From the NCBI GenBank assembly GCA_958450325.1, contig OY288243.1, forward strand, positions 47,570,878 through 47,634,877: DNA of 64,000 nt. The letters are read 5' to 3'. Under the pieces are notes generated by a model. The model searched no databases. It was given only the letters and a program-made list of their open reading frames with translations, and was not told where the DNA came from. Positions 11,991 through 22,949 of this stretch are shown one piece after another. Origin of the DNA: Agrostemma githago (taxonomy: Eukaryota; Streptophyta; Magnoliopsida; Caryophyllales; Caryophyllaceae). Numbering within the stretch: the first letter of the stretch is position 1; each line of letters starts with the position of its first letter. The translations under genes were made by a program, and so were the position numbers.

Positions 11991-12982
11991 TCAACCACCG
12001 GGTGATGGTAAGTTGAGTCATCATTGAATCTAGGGTTTGAAACCCTAAAAGCATCGATGAAACACCCTAGCATCTCCACCAAGAGAGGCCACGGTCGCTT
12101 CATACGCGCCCTAGAATTCTTCTATGAAACGACTCACAACGCTCTCATTTGCATAAAACGGTTATTAACATCTTAACGATAAAATTAACGATACAATTAA
12201 ATCGTGCAATCTATCAATGAAATAATAAACGTGCATAATAATACCACACAACATCCAATATCATATTATGAATTCATTCATCATATTAATGGCATTTACA
12301 TATCATAAACGCGATTAAAAGACACATCTAGTTACCTCGAAGCGTGCTAATTCTCGATCTCGTCTTCTATGACGTAATTATCCTCACCCGGACCTGTCTC
12401 CACGCCTAGACCACCATCAATCACGTGCCAAACACCAAAAGAAAACCCTAATCAAACACTACTAAAAGAACTACGAAAAACTAGCGCAGAAAGAAACGAA
12501 ACTTACGAAACAATGCGAAGGATTGCACTAGGATCGATTAGGATTCGAAAGGGATGAAGATCTATACTTGAATGAGTGTTAGGAGGCACGAAATAAGGAG
12601 GAGGAGGAGGGTTGTGTCGTGGCTAGGAGGAGGAAAAGAAAGGAGAGGGTGAAACCTAATTTTAGGGTTTTGCAAATGAGAATAAGAGGTGGATTTTCAC
12701 CCTAATCACCTATATACAGAGAAAATCATGGGCAAAGCTTACTTGGGCCCAAATCCCAAAGCTCCCTCATCAATCCACGTGGGAAGCAATGATGGTTTAG
12801 CCTTGGCCCAAAATCCAAGCTAAACTGACAATAGATTATAAGGATGCGATTTCCGGACAATTAAATAAGAAAAGGGAATATCCGAATAGAAAATTATAAG
12901 AATTGAATTAAATAAATAATTTCGGATATTATAATATATGAAATGGAATAAATAATTATGTCCGAAAATTCGGGGTGTTACA

Positions 12983-13038
12983 CTAACTTCAACCCACAAC
13001 TGATCCTTTAACCAAACAACAACACACCAATAACTAAT
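12983..13038. other. Short unassigned segment between Tekay LTR and Tat A
   Basis: This 56-bp A/C-rich stretch does not align with the pol region of Tat copy C that would be expected here (about 41755-41800). It may be a small rearrangement or filler. It prevents a direct check of the Tekay target duplication. Confidence 0.5.
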
Positions 13039-14683
13039 AAGTGACCATACCCATATTAGTCAAACTAGACTTCCCGGTTACCAACAACGCAGCTGAATAT
13101 GAAGCCTGCCTAATAAGGCTAAAAGCCGGCGTAACTTTAGAAGTTAAAAACCTTAGAGTACACGGAGATTCATCCCTAGTAGTCAACCAAGCCACAGGCA
13201 CCTGGAAAGTCTATAGCGAAAGCCTATTCCCGTACCAAACCGAAATAGAAACAATATCCTGGGAATTCACCGAAATCGACTTCATACACATACCCCGCGA
13301 AGAAAAATAATTCGCCGATGCCTTATCCAAGCTAGCCTCACTAATAAACATGCCCGACAACCTCTTCTCCATGCTTATCTGCATAAAAAGAAGTGAACAG
13401 CCCGCCTACATCCACAACCTTGAAACCGACGACATCCCAGAAGAACCTTGGTACAAAGCAATCCTAGACTTCAAAACCGATGGATCATACCCTCCCAGCA
13501 CAAACACCAAAAACAAAAGATCCTTACGAATACAAGCCGCCCATTACGTTCTAAACCAAGGACTACTGGACAAACGAACCCCACAAGGAATACTTCTTAG
13601 ATGCATAAACAAAACCCAATCCGAGAGAGTCATGCAAGAGGTACATAACGGGGAATGCGGACCCCATATGAGCGCACACCTATTAGCCCGAAAAATAATG
13701 AGACTAGGCTATTACTGGGTTACTCTGGAGGCAGATTGTCGGCGTCACGTCCTCCACTGTCACAATTGCCAAATATTCGCCAATATTCAACACCTACCAC
13801 CATACCCACTCCACACCATAACAACACCATCGCCCTTCTCTACCTGGGGAATTGACATCATAGGGAAGGTACACCCAGCCGGGACCGGCGGACACTATTT
13901 TATACTAGTGGTCATCGATTACTTTACCAAATGGGTAGAAGTCGCCTCTTACACCGTACTAACCTCTAAACAAGTAGTCAAATTCCTACCAAACAACATC
14001 ATTTGCCGATACGGCATACCTCACGAAATCATTAGTGATCAGGGGGCTCATTTCAGGGCCAACACCCAAAAACTCCTAGACAAATACAAAATCCAAAGAC
14101 ACAAATCCTCACCCTATAGACCTCAGACAAACAGGGCCGTGGAAGCAGCAAACAAAACCATTACCACGATCCTTAAGAAAATGATAGACAACTACCGGGA
14201 TTGGCCAAACAAAATACCCTTCGCATTATGGGGATACCGAACACCCACCGGAGCAACGCCTTACTACCTAACTTATGGCTCTGAAGTTGTGCAACCCATA
14301 GAGTTAGAGATAACCTCACTAAGGATACTAGCCGAAAGCGGCATCCCCGAAGAAGAATGAAACCAAAAATGTTGCGATGAGCTAGTACTCCTAGATAAGC
14401 GTAGAATACATGCACTGTCCAACGTGAAAGCCTACCAACAACGTATACAACGAGCCTTTAACAAACGAGTCAAATCTCGAAACATACATGAGAGAGACTT
14501 AGTAGTCAAATCCATTAGAGCACCCCTTCCCATCGACCCCAGAGGGAAGTTCAAACCAAACTGGGCGGGCCCCTACCTCGTCAAGAAAATACTCTCGGGG
14601 GCGCCGTAATCCTTACCGACCTAGACGGTCAAGAGTTCTCAACACCAACCAACATGGACCAACTCAAGCAATACTACCCCTAA
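13039..14683 (+). pseudogene. pol: Tat A pol remnant: Tat-type RNase H and integrase
   Basis: The frame begins within the second, archaeal-like RNase H of Tat elements (NNAAEYEACL, then FADALSKLASL). The integrase follows: a His/Cys zinc region (about 13640-13780, ending CHNCQ), the first catalytic Asp in WGIDIIG (about 13850), the second in ISDQGAHF (about 14035), and the Glu in RAVEAANK (about 14140). Lesions are a TAA at 13308-13310 (Gln expected), a TGA at 14358-14360 (Trp expected) and a one-base loss near 14606, after which the C-terminal frame continues to the natural stop at 14681-14683. Copy C has the same RNase H at 41700-42110. It would integrate the element cDNA if intact. Confidence 0.92.
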
Positions 14684-14954
14684 ACATCCCAACAACCCCA
14701 TCCTGATCTTCGACCTAGGGCGAAAACCCACGCAAAACGTTTTGAAAAAAAATCGCATCGATAATTGGCATAACGAGTCTAAAGCAAAATCACTCAAAGA
14801 ACTATGAACATGGTTTGATTCCGTCTAAACACGGATACGTAGGCAACCCACCCCCGGGTACAACCAACAAAAATGACAAGATCGATTACTCGATTCACAT
14901 GCAAACCGGAACTTTTTTTTTGCGTTCCGATTAATGAGTGATTCCAATGACGTA

Positions 14955-15225
14955 GCACAAACGACGAGCCGAGGACGGGGTGAAAACCTGAAAGGGCAAC
15001 CCGGGCAAAATGAAGAAACGAGTCGCGAGCCGTCATGAAAAAAAAAAGACGAGCCAAGGACGAAGTTAAAACTCGAAAGGGCGCTCCGGGCAAAATGAAG
15101 AAACGAGTTGCGAGCCGTCGAAAAAAACGAAAAAACAAAAAACAAAACAAAAGGTGAGTCGTGGACGGAGTGAAAACCCGAAAGGGCGCTCCGGGTAAAA
15201 TGAAGAATCGAGTTGCGAGCCACCA
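14955..15225 (+). repeat. Three-copy tandem repeat downstream of Tat A pol
   Basis: Three copies contain GACGAGCCGAGGACGG-like and AAAGGGC..CCGGG.AAAATGAAGAA segments, with AAAATGAAGAA at about 15007, 15092 and 15197, so spacing is 85-105 bp. Copies are separated by A-rich stretches. Tandem repeats after pol are common in Tat/Ogre elements. The stretch 14684-14954 holds nothing else I recognise. Confidence 0.8.
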
Positions 15226-15821
15226 CAAAACAAAAAAAATGGTGAAATAATAAATAAATAAATGTGCATCTCATTAATAAAAAAAATCAGTTAAATTGAG
15301 CCTTTGTCGAGGCCTTTACATCAAGCATCCGAAACTCGGCTATCCCGAATAATGACAACGTGTCAAAACACTACAAAAACTAGTACTAATATGCCACATA
15401 ATATCAATTAATAGAACATAGTACAAAACGGCTGGGCTCTACCAGTCCAACTTTTTTTCTCCCATCACCACCTGGGTGTGCTTGCTCGGGTTTTCACCAT
15501 CGACCCCTCCTAATGCAAGCTTCCACCACCCTAGCCAAAAGCGAGCCCAGCCAATTATACTTTCTCTCATCACTCACACCTTCAACACGAGTCTCGTCAG
15601 TCTTGGCCCGTATAGATGAATTGACGGCACTAGGATCGGTAACGTTGTCTTTGGTCAGGCACTTAGTGACGTCTCGCTCCTTGATTTGCCTCCTTATCCT
15701 CTAGCACCGCGGTCTTCCTAACCTTCTACTTACTCTGTCCTGACGGGTGTTCATAAACCCCCCGCCGAAAGGAGGTAATGTCGGTCGGTCGAACACTCTC
15801 TATAACAACGGGACGTGAAAA
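15226..15821. other. Non-coding spacer downstream of antisense gene 2 in Tat A
   Basis: I find no domain, hairpin or repeat of note in this stretch. It begins with A-rich sequence after the tandem repeats and ends at the stop of the antisense gene. Confidence 0.5.
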
Positions 15822-16943
15822 TTATTGTTCCCAAGACGCCCTAAACTTCCTGAACGAATTCTTCGTCCATGAGTCAAGCCTAGGAACACCCCTAGTAATC
15901 TCCGAAGTGGTTGGCCTCACCCCCATTTGGTTCGACAATTCGCCTGGATAAATATAAACCGGATCCCTTAAAGATAATATCAACATAGCCTGAGTAGAGG
16001 ACGAGAAAGGAAACCCGACTTATACACTAATATGCCACCACGGGACTGTCCACCTAATAACCACTTGCCTATTGTCCAAGTAGGAATGTCATTCTTCTTC
16101 GGTATGACCAGCACTCCACGCCTACACAATCTTGCGACCCGTGAAGCCTTTATAGCTATAACCCTTAACAGACCGAGGAGGGTCAGCGACCAAGCCGAGC
16201 CTTTCTTGTAGCCAAACCTGCACAAACCCCAATACAATGTCGCTTCTCTGGACTAAATTGGGTTTTAAAAAAAACAAAACAACAACAACAACAAAATAGC
16301 ATCCCACATACCTGCAAAATGATTCTAGAACCCCGAAAAGGAGCCCGATGCAGCCGGGCACGAGCATCAAGACCTAGAATGAGCTCGCCCAAAATGAGTA
16401 AAGAAGGCGACTGCCCATGTTCCATCCCCATTATAACATCCAAAACCCGAGGATTACCCCAACCGTCATGCACTAACGCATCCTCGAAAAGATAGTAACA
16501 AGCCACCGCAATATTGAAAGCCCGTCTACAAGCTAGGGATGAAATATCGTGGGAACCCATCTGTGAGAACGTCCTAAGTAGCAACCCTAAGTCAATTCCA
16601 TCTCTCCTGAAGAAAACATTAGCCTCCTCTAACGAGGAAAGGTCCAAAAGTGACGAAACCGTTCCACAAAGGCATCATCTCCCAGAGGCACACACGGTCG
16701 AACCGAGGACCACCCACCTATAGCATCTAGCTCCTCGGGAAGAGGACAAACCCGACCCCCATGAAAAGCAAAGACATGCCTTTTTACGTCCCAAAACTTA
16801 GTGCATGCTAACAAGAAGTCATCTTGCAGCTTAACCTGCCTTAACGCGATATCCACGGACAAACCATCGCTTGGAAAAACCTCGAAATCATATTTCTTAA
16901 AACAACCCGCCCACTCGGTCAAAAGATTTCCGAAACCCGACAT
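15822..16943 (-). pseudogene. Antisense gene 2 in Tat A (DUF7745/plant-mobile-domain-like), inactivated
   Basis: The likely start is the ATG at 16943 (MSGFGNLLTEW). The first exon runs to 16312, an intron lies at 16311-16217 (95 bp, GTATGT...TGTGCAG), and the second exon runs to a stop near 15822. The same intron position (ILQ|VWLQERL, phase 0) is present in Tat B at 25519-25592. Motifs include LLACTKFWDVKRHVF, CPLPEEL, VERFRHFWTF and GNPRVLDV. These resemble the DUF7745 family related to plant mobile domain proteins, whose molecular function I cannot state. A frameshift lies near 16630 and a stop follows GRKIV in exon 2. The gene is antisense to its host element and lies 3' of pol. Family call by eye, moderate. 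Confidence 0.7.
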
Positions 16944-17967
16944 GACTCCAAATAACACAAGGGAGCTATAGACACATTTGGGTATTTTAGTATGTCAAAA
17001 ACAAGCCCCCATAACCCGCATATATAGCCCTAAACCCACAACGATTAGGAAACTACGAAAAATTCCATAAACAAGATCTAGGTCGCTCAAGCCCAAGCGC
17101 CCAAATATCCAGCTGCCCTTACTCAGGCGACCCGGAATCCAACAGCCCCAATCCGGGCGTTTGTTCCCAAGACACCAGCACCCCTATAAACCAAAAACCA
17201 AGACATCAACCCCGCATCATCACCACAATTACCACCTGATAACCCCAAACATTGGGAACGACCTCCCGAAGTCACTAAAACCCTTTCCGAAGACCGAAAT
17301 ACCCGTACAAGAGTTGCGAGGTCACGGGGACAACACATTTCACCTGTCGGACCCACCAGGACTTAGACGTCTTTTCTTTTTTTTTAAGGGGATAAGCTAC
17401 CCCACCTAGGGGTGTTGTAGCCTTTAACGGTGTCGTTGATTCGCGTCTGTAGCCCAATACGGCATTGTCGTACAAAAATGGTCTAACATTTTTGCAAAAC
17501 GTAGCGTTGTGGCCTTTAACGGCGTCATCGATTCGCGTATATAGCCCAATACAGCATTGTCATACAAAAGTTGTCTAACTTTTTTTCAAAAGTAGCCTAA
17601 CCTCTTTTAGATAAAAATGTTGAAACCGCACTTGTCTCCTAACACACTCGATCAAAACATGTCGACTTTTTAATTACGTTTCGCGCATGTCGAGTCAAGC
17701 ATTTTAATCGACGTACTACCTGATCCAACTCCCGGCACAAACTAACGCATTTCAAAAGTCCGAAAAACCGTTTTCGTACTCTCATGCAACCCTAACGCAT
17801 TTAAAACGTCCTAAAACTACGACGACATCGCAAACAAACCAAACACGAAGTGATTACTTGTCAATCTAGGACAACATTTCACAAAACAAGAACATAAGAC
17901 TAAACTAATCAATTCAAATACTAAAAGTTAAAAATATACAAACCCATACACAAATCGAGTTCATAAA
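16944..17967. other. Spacer between the two antisense genes of Tat A
   Basis: This is the presumed promoter side of antisense gene 2 and 3' side of antisense gene 1. It contains the duplication listed at 17414-17600 and an A/T run near 17365. No further gene is recognisable. Confidence 0.5.
17414..17600. repeat. Two-copy tandem duplication, about 92 bp
   Basis: GTTGTAGCCTTTAACGG at 17414 and GTTGTGGCCTTTAACGG at 17506 start two diverged copies that both contain GATTCGCGT and GCATTGTC.TACAAAA. It sits upstream of antisense gene 2. Confidence 0.8.
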
Positions 17968-20900
17968 CTAGGGAAGACCACTAGAAGTCGCGCCTATAGC
18001 TATCACGAACTCACCGATGTTGTCATCCAGACCTAAGTCCTCCAAAACGAAGGTAGGAGACTCACTACCATCCATCCCCGACAACATGTCCAAGGTAGTC
18101 GTTTCGGGAATCCCTCCAACGTCCTCGGTAGCACTCGTGACATGGCCTTCAGCCTCAACCTCAACCTCCCTCTCCATCTCAACCCCTTGCCTAGCCTCGC
18201 CCTGCACTGCGTTCTCACCCTGATACCGAGCTAACCGCTCCTTAAGTCGGGAAATCTCGTCGCCCCGAGATTGTAGGAGCTGTCTCGCATCGGCCACCTC
18301 CGCCTCAAGCTCGGTCGCCCGAGTCTCCAGCTGCCCCACCATGTCCGGGGTATCCTGCAAATACACCTAAACCTTAGAAAAACATACAAACAACCTAGAA
18401 AGCCAGCCTTAAACACACGTACTCAACGATCGAGGTCTCGAAGTATCACGGGAGACCCTCGAGGCATAGGCCCGGAAGCAGTTGGCAGCCTGCCACAACC
18501 TCTAATGGCAAGCTGACGAAACCTGAAAGGTGAAACCATACGAGTTAGCCAAACATAACCTAACCCTTAGAACCCGAGTTCGAAGCAAAAAACTGAAATT
18601 TACCCGGTATACTCGGTCGCGCCACTCTATTCCGGGTCCATCTTCTCGACAGAATACGGGGGGGAGAGGCTCAGTGAAAGCTACCCTGGGTGCATCTACC
18701 CTAAGCAGTGTCAAGGGGAAGTCTGGGAGCTGGACAGCGTCAGCCGGATCGGCCAGCTAAAGGAAAAGCAAACCGGTCAAGGAGCAAATAAACGCTAACC
18801 CATAAAACAAAACGAGCACTAGAGCAAAAACGAGTTCTCACCACGAGGCGGTGGCAAGCTAGCCGCTGGCTGACATGAGATAGATAGGAGGCGCCAGGCA
18901 CCAGTAGCGCATCACCTCCTTCTCCATCCCTACCCTCAAGGACCTCTGCGGCGGTCGGTGGTCTAAACATGGTCCAGGGAGGATCAACCTGTACCCTGAA
19001 ATCGTCATAAAAGCACTGACGCACCAACCGTTCGCCCAGATACCAAATCGGGCGAAACAACACAGGAAGGAGCATCCTCCTGTAACTCCTAGGCCTCAAC
19101 TCACCGTCACATACCCAGGCACACCCTCGTAATCAGCTCAAGGATGAGCCACAAACTACACAAACATAATCGACACCTCAACAACCCTAAATCTAGATGA
19201 CTATTAAATGAAACAAGCCGTAAGAAGGAAACTTACATCTTCAAGGCCCAGCTGGTTCACAAGCACATTTTCCGTCGGGTAGTGACTCGTCGTTCTCTTG
19301 GCTTGAGCCAGTCTCCACTCGATCCCCGCTGGAAACCTAGCTGGGCAAGCCCGCACCGTCTTGGGTGCCAATCGAGGGAAATAAGAATAAATCCAAGCCT
19401 ACAAAACCCAAAGGAAAACATCGTTAGCAAAACCAAACTAAATTAAACAAAACCTGTAAAACGAATATAGAGGCAATGACTAACCTCCAGCACGAGACCT
19501 GGGCCCACGATGGGCAAAGCCAAGGACGATTCCACCTGCAATGGCCTCACCATGACTTGCAAGCAGCGAGTCATCTCCGTGAAAGCCGCGGTCACCATAT
19601 CAAAACACCCCAGCTGATCTAGATCGGGTAGGAGAGGTAAAATCCTAGTGCTAAACCTCTCACCCTTATCTGAGAAGTGAGTCGACCCTAGGAAATACCA
19701 CAACCACAGCCGGGCATCCTGCTCCGGCGTGTTGGGTACTCGATTCTCTAACACCGCCACCCTCTCGAAGTCATCAGTAATGTACGAACTCACCAGAGCA
19801 TGAGGCGTACTGTAAGCCTCACGCTCCAAACAATCCTCGATCCATCCCCGGACATCATCGCTATCTAACCTAGGGCCCTCGGCGTCCCATCTAATCTTCT
19901 CCGGACACCAGGGTGAGCCCGTAATAACCCCGAAGTCCTCTAAAGTCATCCCGACCTCCCCAAAAGACATGTGGAAGGTCAACGTAAAGTCGTGAAAAAG
20001 ATCTACTATCGCTCTAATCACCATAAGGTTGCATTTGGTCTTGCAACCCACCAATCGGACCTAGTGCCCGACCACGGGACCCAGGGCGGTCCTCGCGATA
20101 ATCCCCTTTGCCGCGGGGGTCATCTTTTGAGAATATATCTCAAGGTATGTCGTAAAACCCGAGAAGGTCCTCATCGGACCTGGGGGGTGAAAACTGAGAC
20201 AATACAAGAATAAACAAAATAAACCAAACTAACCAAAACCAAATTTTAAAGCCTAAGCCAATAAGCATTAGTCGAGATACTCACCAGACCCTCCACAGTG
20301 CGATGAGAGACGTGCAAGTCGGGACAAAACAACAATTGATTGTCGTCCCAGTCTCGAGTCCACTGAGGATCCTCATAGCCTATCTCCTCGTTCTCTGGCA
20401 TGGGAATCGGGACATGATCCCTCCTAGCAATCGTCTCCGGAAGCCTACGCTTCCTTACTCTATCGAAATCAGCCTCATTCGTGGCCTCTGGATCACGACG
20501 CTGCGATGGAACGCTTCGTCGTCTCCTACGAATCCCACGGGAAGTCAATGAGCTCGTCCCGGCGGCCTCACCACTAGTACCAATCTAAGAAGCTCCATCG
20601 AGACGCTTAGTATCATCTCTAGCTGCAAAACCAAGAAAAATACAAAAATTCATGCCTTAGGTCAGGCTAAAACAGCTCAAACAGGTCAAAATAGAGATAT
20701 CAAAATTCTGAAGGGCCCGCTAACACCCATTTTCGATCCCGGTCACAATGGAAGTGGTTTCGGGAAAATCCGACATCGTTACGACACCTTTTGATCCGTC
20801 GTAGGTCACACAAAACCTCGCGGAAGGCCCTAGAGGTCATTCTAACTCACAAAGGTCGACATAGAAAACACCCACAACATCACAAATGCTAATCGAGCTA

Positions 20901-21198
20901 GACTACGAAGGACAAGTACGGGAATAATCGGGAGAACGGTCCCTAACCCTAACATTTCGAATTTATACCCATAGGAGGCCATTATCGTACCTCAAAGTCT
21001 CCTATTAAGCTTATAACTACCCTAACAAGCTCTATTCAACCCTAATTTAACAATGGGATCAAGCACAAACATCGAAACTTAGCAAATTTAAAATACCCAA
21101 ATCGATTTTCTAGGGTTTTAACTAATTCAACTCACATTCAACCAGATTAAGCAAAATCGAAAATAGGCGAGTAAGGAACGCTTACCCGACATCGACAT
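17968..21198 (-). pseudogene. Antisense gene 1 in Tat A: eight-exon plant-mobile-domain-like gene, inactivated
   Basis: By-eye exons are 21198-21186 (13 nt, ATG), 20622-20285, 20186-19485, 19398-19237, 19155-18842, 18756-18604, 18522-18427 and 18354-17968. After exon 1 every junction falls in phase 0. Exon 3 holds FHMSFGEVGMTLEDFGVITG and LWLWYFLGSTHFSDKG, like plant mobile domain proteins; exon 8 is a predicted coiled coil (LETRATELEAEVADARQLL) with an acidic tail. Copy C (42418-44870) has the same exon 1 length and intron positions. Damage: stops in exons 2, 3, 5 and 7, a one-base loss in exon 5, the intron 2 acceptor changed from AG to AC, and a probable intron 7 donor GT to TT. Its function in the element is unknown; capture from a host gene is inferred. 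Confidence 0.78.
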
Positions 21199-21823
21199 AT
21201 TCGTGTAGGGCAAAAATTGAGACGGAAATTGGTTGAACAAGTCGATGAAGCGAGTTTGAGGCGAAAGGGGGCGCGCGTTTGAGTTTCGGAACGAATGAAT
21301 CGTTCCCCCCCCCCCCCCCCCCCTCGCTGAATTTAAATGAGTCTGACCCACGAAATCTCGGGCGCCTCAGGTCGCGCGTTCGTATTCTGGACCGCTGGGG
21401 GCTAGGAACCTGAATATTGAGGCGCATTAGGGTGCGCGCCTAATTACTCGACTCAAAAGCTAAAGCAGGAGCTAAGGAGACACGTTATTCAATATCCGCA
21501 CGACATGCACTCATAAAGAAAGCAAGAAACAACGACAAGACAATTTACTAACCGATACCGGTAAAGCGAGCCTATAAAGTAACCCCGAACAAAGAACAAT
21601 AATAAAACAAGCATAGGAACCTCGACTAACAAGAATGCTCACGCTCGATCACGTGATAAATCAAGCAGAACAAAGTCAATCTAAACAAAGTCCGAACAAA
21701 TCCAAGCACATAACAAAGCGGAACAAAGCAAGGCAAATCTGAACAAAGTAAGACAGGTCCGCAAAACAAATTTAACTTAACCAAAATAAATAAATGCCAG
21801 CAAACACTTTCGAGCCTAGCAGG
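21199..21823. other. Upstream region of antisense gene 1 in Tat A
   Basis: This is likely to contain the promoter and 5' UTR of the antisense gene. An 18-19 base C run (on the plus strand) lies at about 21305-21323. I see no clear TATA box that I would call. Confidence 0.5.
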
Positions 21824-22580
21824 GTCTTGGTTATCCTGAAGGCAATTTATGTTTGAGCGGATACTTACACGCTCAAACATTTTCGAGCCTAACGGGTCTT
21901 CGTTATCCTGAAGGCAACAACAAACAACAATTTTTGCCTGAGGGGTCATAGGCATCCCGAAGGCACAGCAAACAGCAATTTTGCCTAAAGGGTCTTAGTT
22001 ATCCTGAGGGCACAACAACAGCAATTTTTGCCTAAAGGGTCTTAGTTATCCCGAAGGCACAGCAAACAACAATTTTGCCTAAAGGGTCTTAGTTATCCTG
22101 AGGGCACAGCAAACAATAATTTTTGCCTGAGGGGTCATAGGCATCCCGAAGGCACAGCAAACAGCAATTTTGCCTAAAGGGTCTTAGTTATCCTAAGGGC
22201 ACAGCAAACAACAATTTTGCCTGAGGGGTCATAGGCATCCCGAAGGCACAACAAACAGCATTTTTGCCTAAAGGGTCTTAGTTATCCTGAGGGCACAGCA
22301 AACAACAATTTTTGCCTAAAGGGTCTTAGTTATCTAGAGGGCACAGCAAACATCAATTTTTGCCCGAGGGGTCATAGGCATCCCGAAGGCACAGCAAAAC
22401 AACAATTTTTGCCTAAAGGGTCTTAGTTATCCTGAGGGCACAGCAAACAGCAACTTTTGCCCGAGGGGTCATAGGCATCCCGAAGGCATTTTATTTTATT
22501 CTCGAGCCCGAGGGGTCATAGGCACCCCGAAAGCTTTTATTTTATTTTGTTCCAACTCCGAGGGGTCATAGGCATCCCAA
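21824..22580 (+). repeat. Tandem array before the Tat A 3' LTR, about 47-50 bp units
   Basis: About fourteen units are present. Two variants intermix: one with TTTGCCTAAAGGGTCTTAG followed by TTATCCTGAGGGCA, the other with TTTGCCTGAGGGGTCATAGG followed by CATCCCGAAGGCA, each followed by CAGCAAACAACAAT-like sequence. The inner and outer halves of the unit are near-complementary, so each unit could fold into a hairpin. Copy C has a different array at the same place. Confidence 0.88.
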
Positions 22581-22935
22581 AGGCAATTGTTCGAGTGGAT
22601 ACTTACACAGCCGAACATTTTCTTTCATATTCATATTCATGCTCAACGTGTCATACGCATACGAAAGGCATTCCAAATTTGAACGGATTCTTATACATCC
22701 GAAAAGGCAAAACACATGAACATAACAAACCCATGACAAAATAGCAAATACATACCCGAGCCCCGATAAGCGACTGCAGGACAAGACGTCAGGTATGATT
22801 TCTAAGCCTTGGCTGGCGAGCCTCAACACGTAGTCCAGCGGACTTAAAACGACCTGACCGGACAGCCACCAGGTCGTAATCCTCGATTGACCTGGGCGGC
22901 TATACTTTGACTTTCGCCTTGTCAAAGCCTTAGTC

Positions 22936-22949
22936 AGAGTGGGGGCTTC
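22936..22949 (+). other. Polypurine tract of Tat A
   Basis: AGAGTGGGGGCTTC ends directly before TGTAGACACCC, the start of the 3' LTR. Copy C has AAAGAGGGGGCTTC at 46248-46261. Confidence 0.8.

Larger units (their letters stand above)
7551..12982 (-). mobile_element. Tekay-type Ty3/gypsy chromovirus, 5' LTR to RNase H (rest outside window)
   Basis: On the minus strand the order is 5' LTR (12982 to 10305), initiator-Met primer site, leader, then one gag-protease-RT frame from 10104 that runs until an Athila LTR interrupts it at 7550. Integrase, chromodomain and 3' LTR are not in the window. The reading frame has five in-frame stops, so the element is dead. The lineage call rests on the two zinc knuckles, the GRVFVMTRAEA and RDVEFSIDLLP motifs, and the RT. 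The flank at 12983 begins CTAAC, but the matching duplication is not visible. Confidence 0.88.
10305..12982 (-). repeat. Tekay 5' LTR
   Basis: On the minus strand it starts TGTAACACCCCGAATTTTCG at 12982 and ends GGGTTGTTACA at 10305, giving 2678 bp. It belongs to the same broad LTR class as the LARD-like element and the two large solo LTRs (TGTAACACCC start, GGGAG/CTCCCCACT island near 10550). It contains two internal short-repeat arrays listed separately. Confidence 0.88.

Noticed and set aside
14794..15274. Phe/Ser-rich minus-strand frames
   Set aside because: They are translations of the three-copy tandem repeat after Tat A pol.
21824..22580. CRISPR-like array
   Set aside because: Units are continuous 47-50 bp tandem repeats without unique spacers, in a plant retrotransposon.
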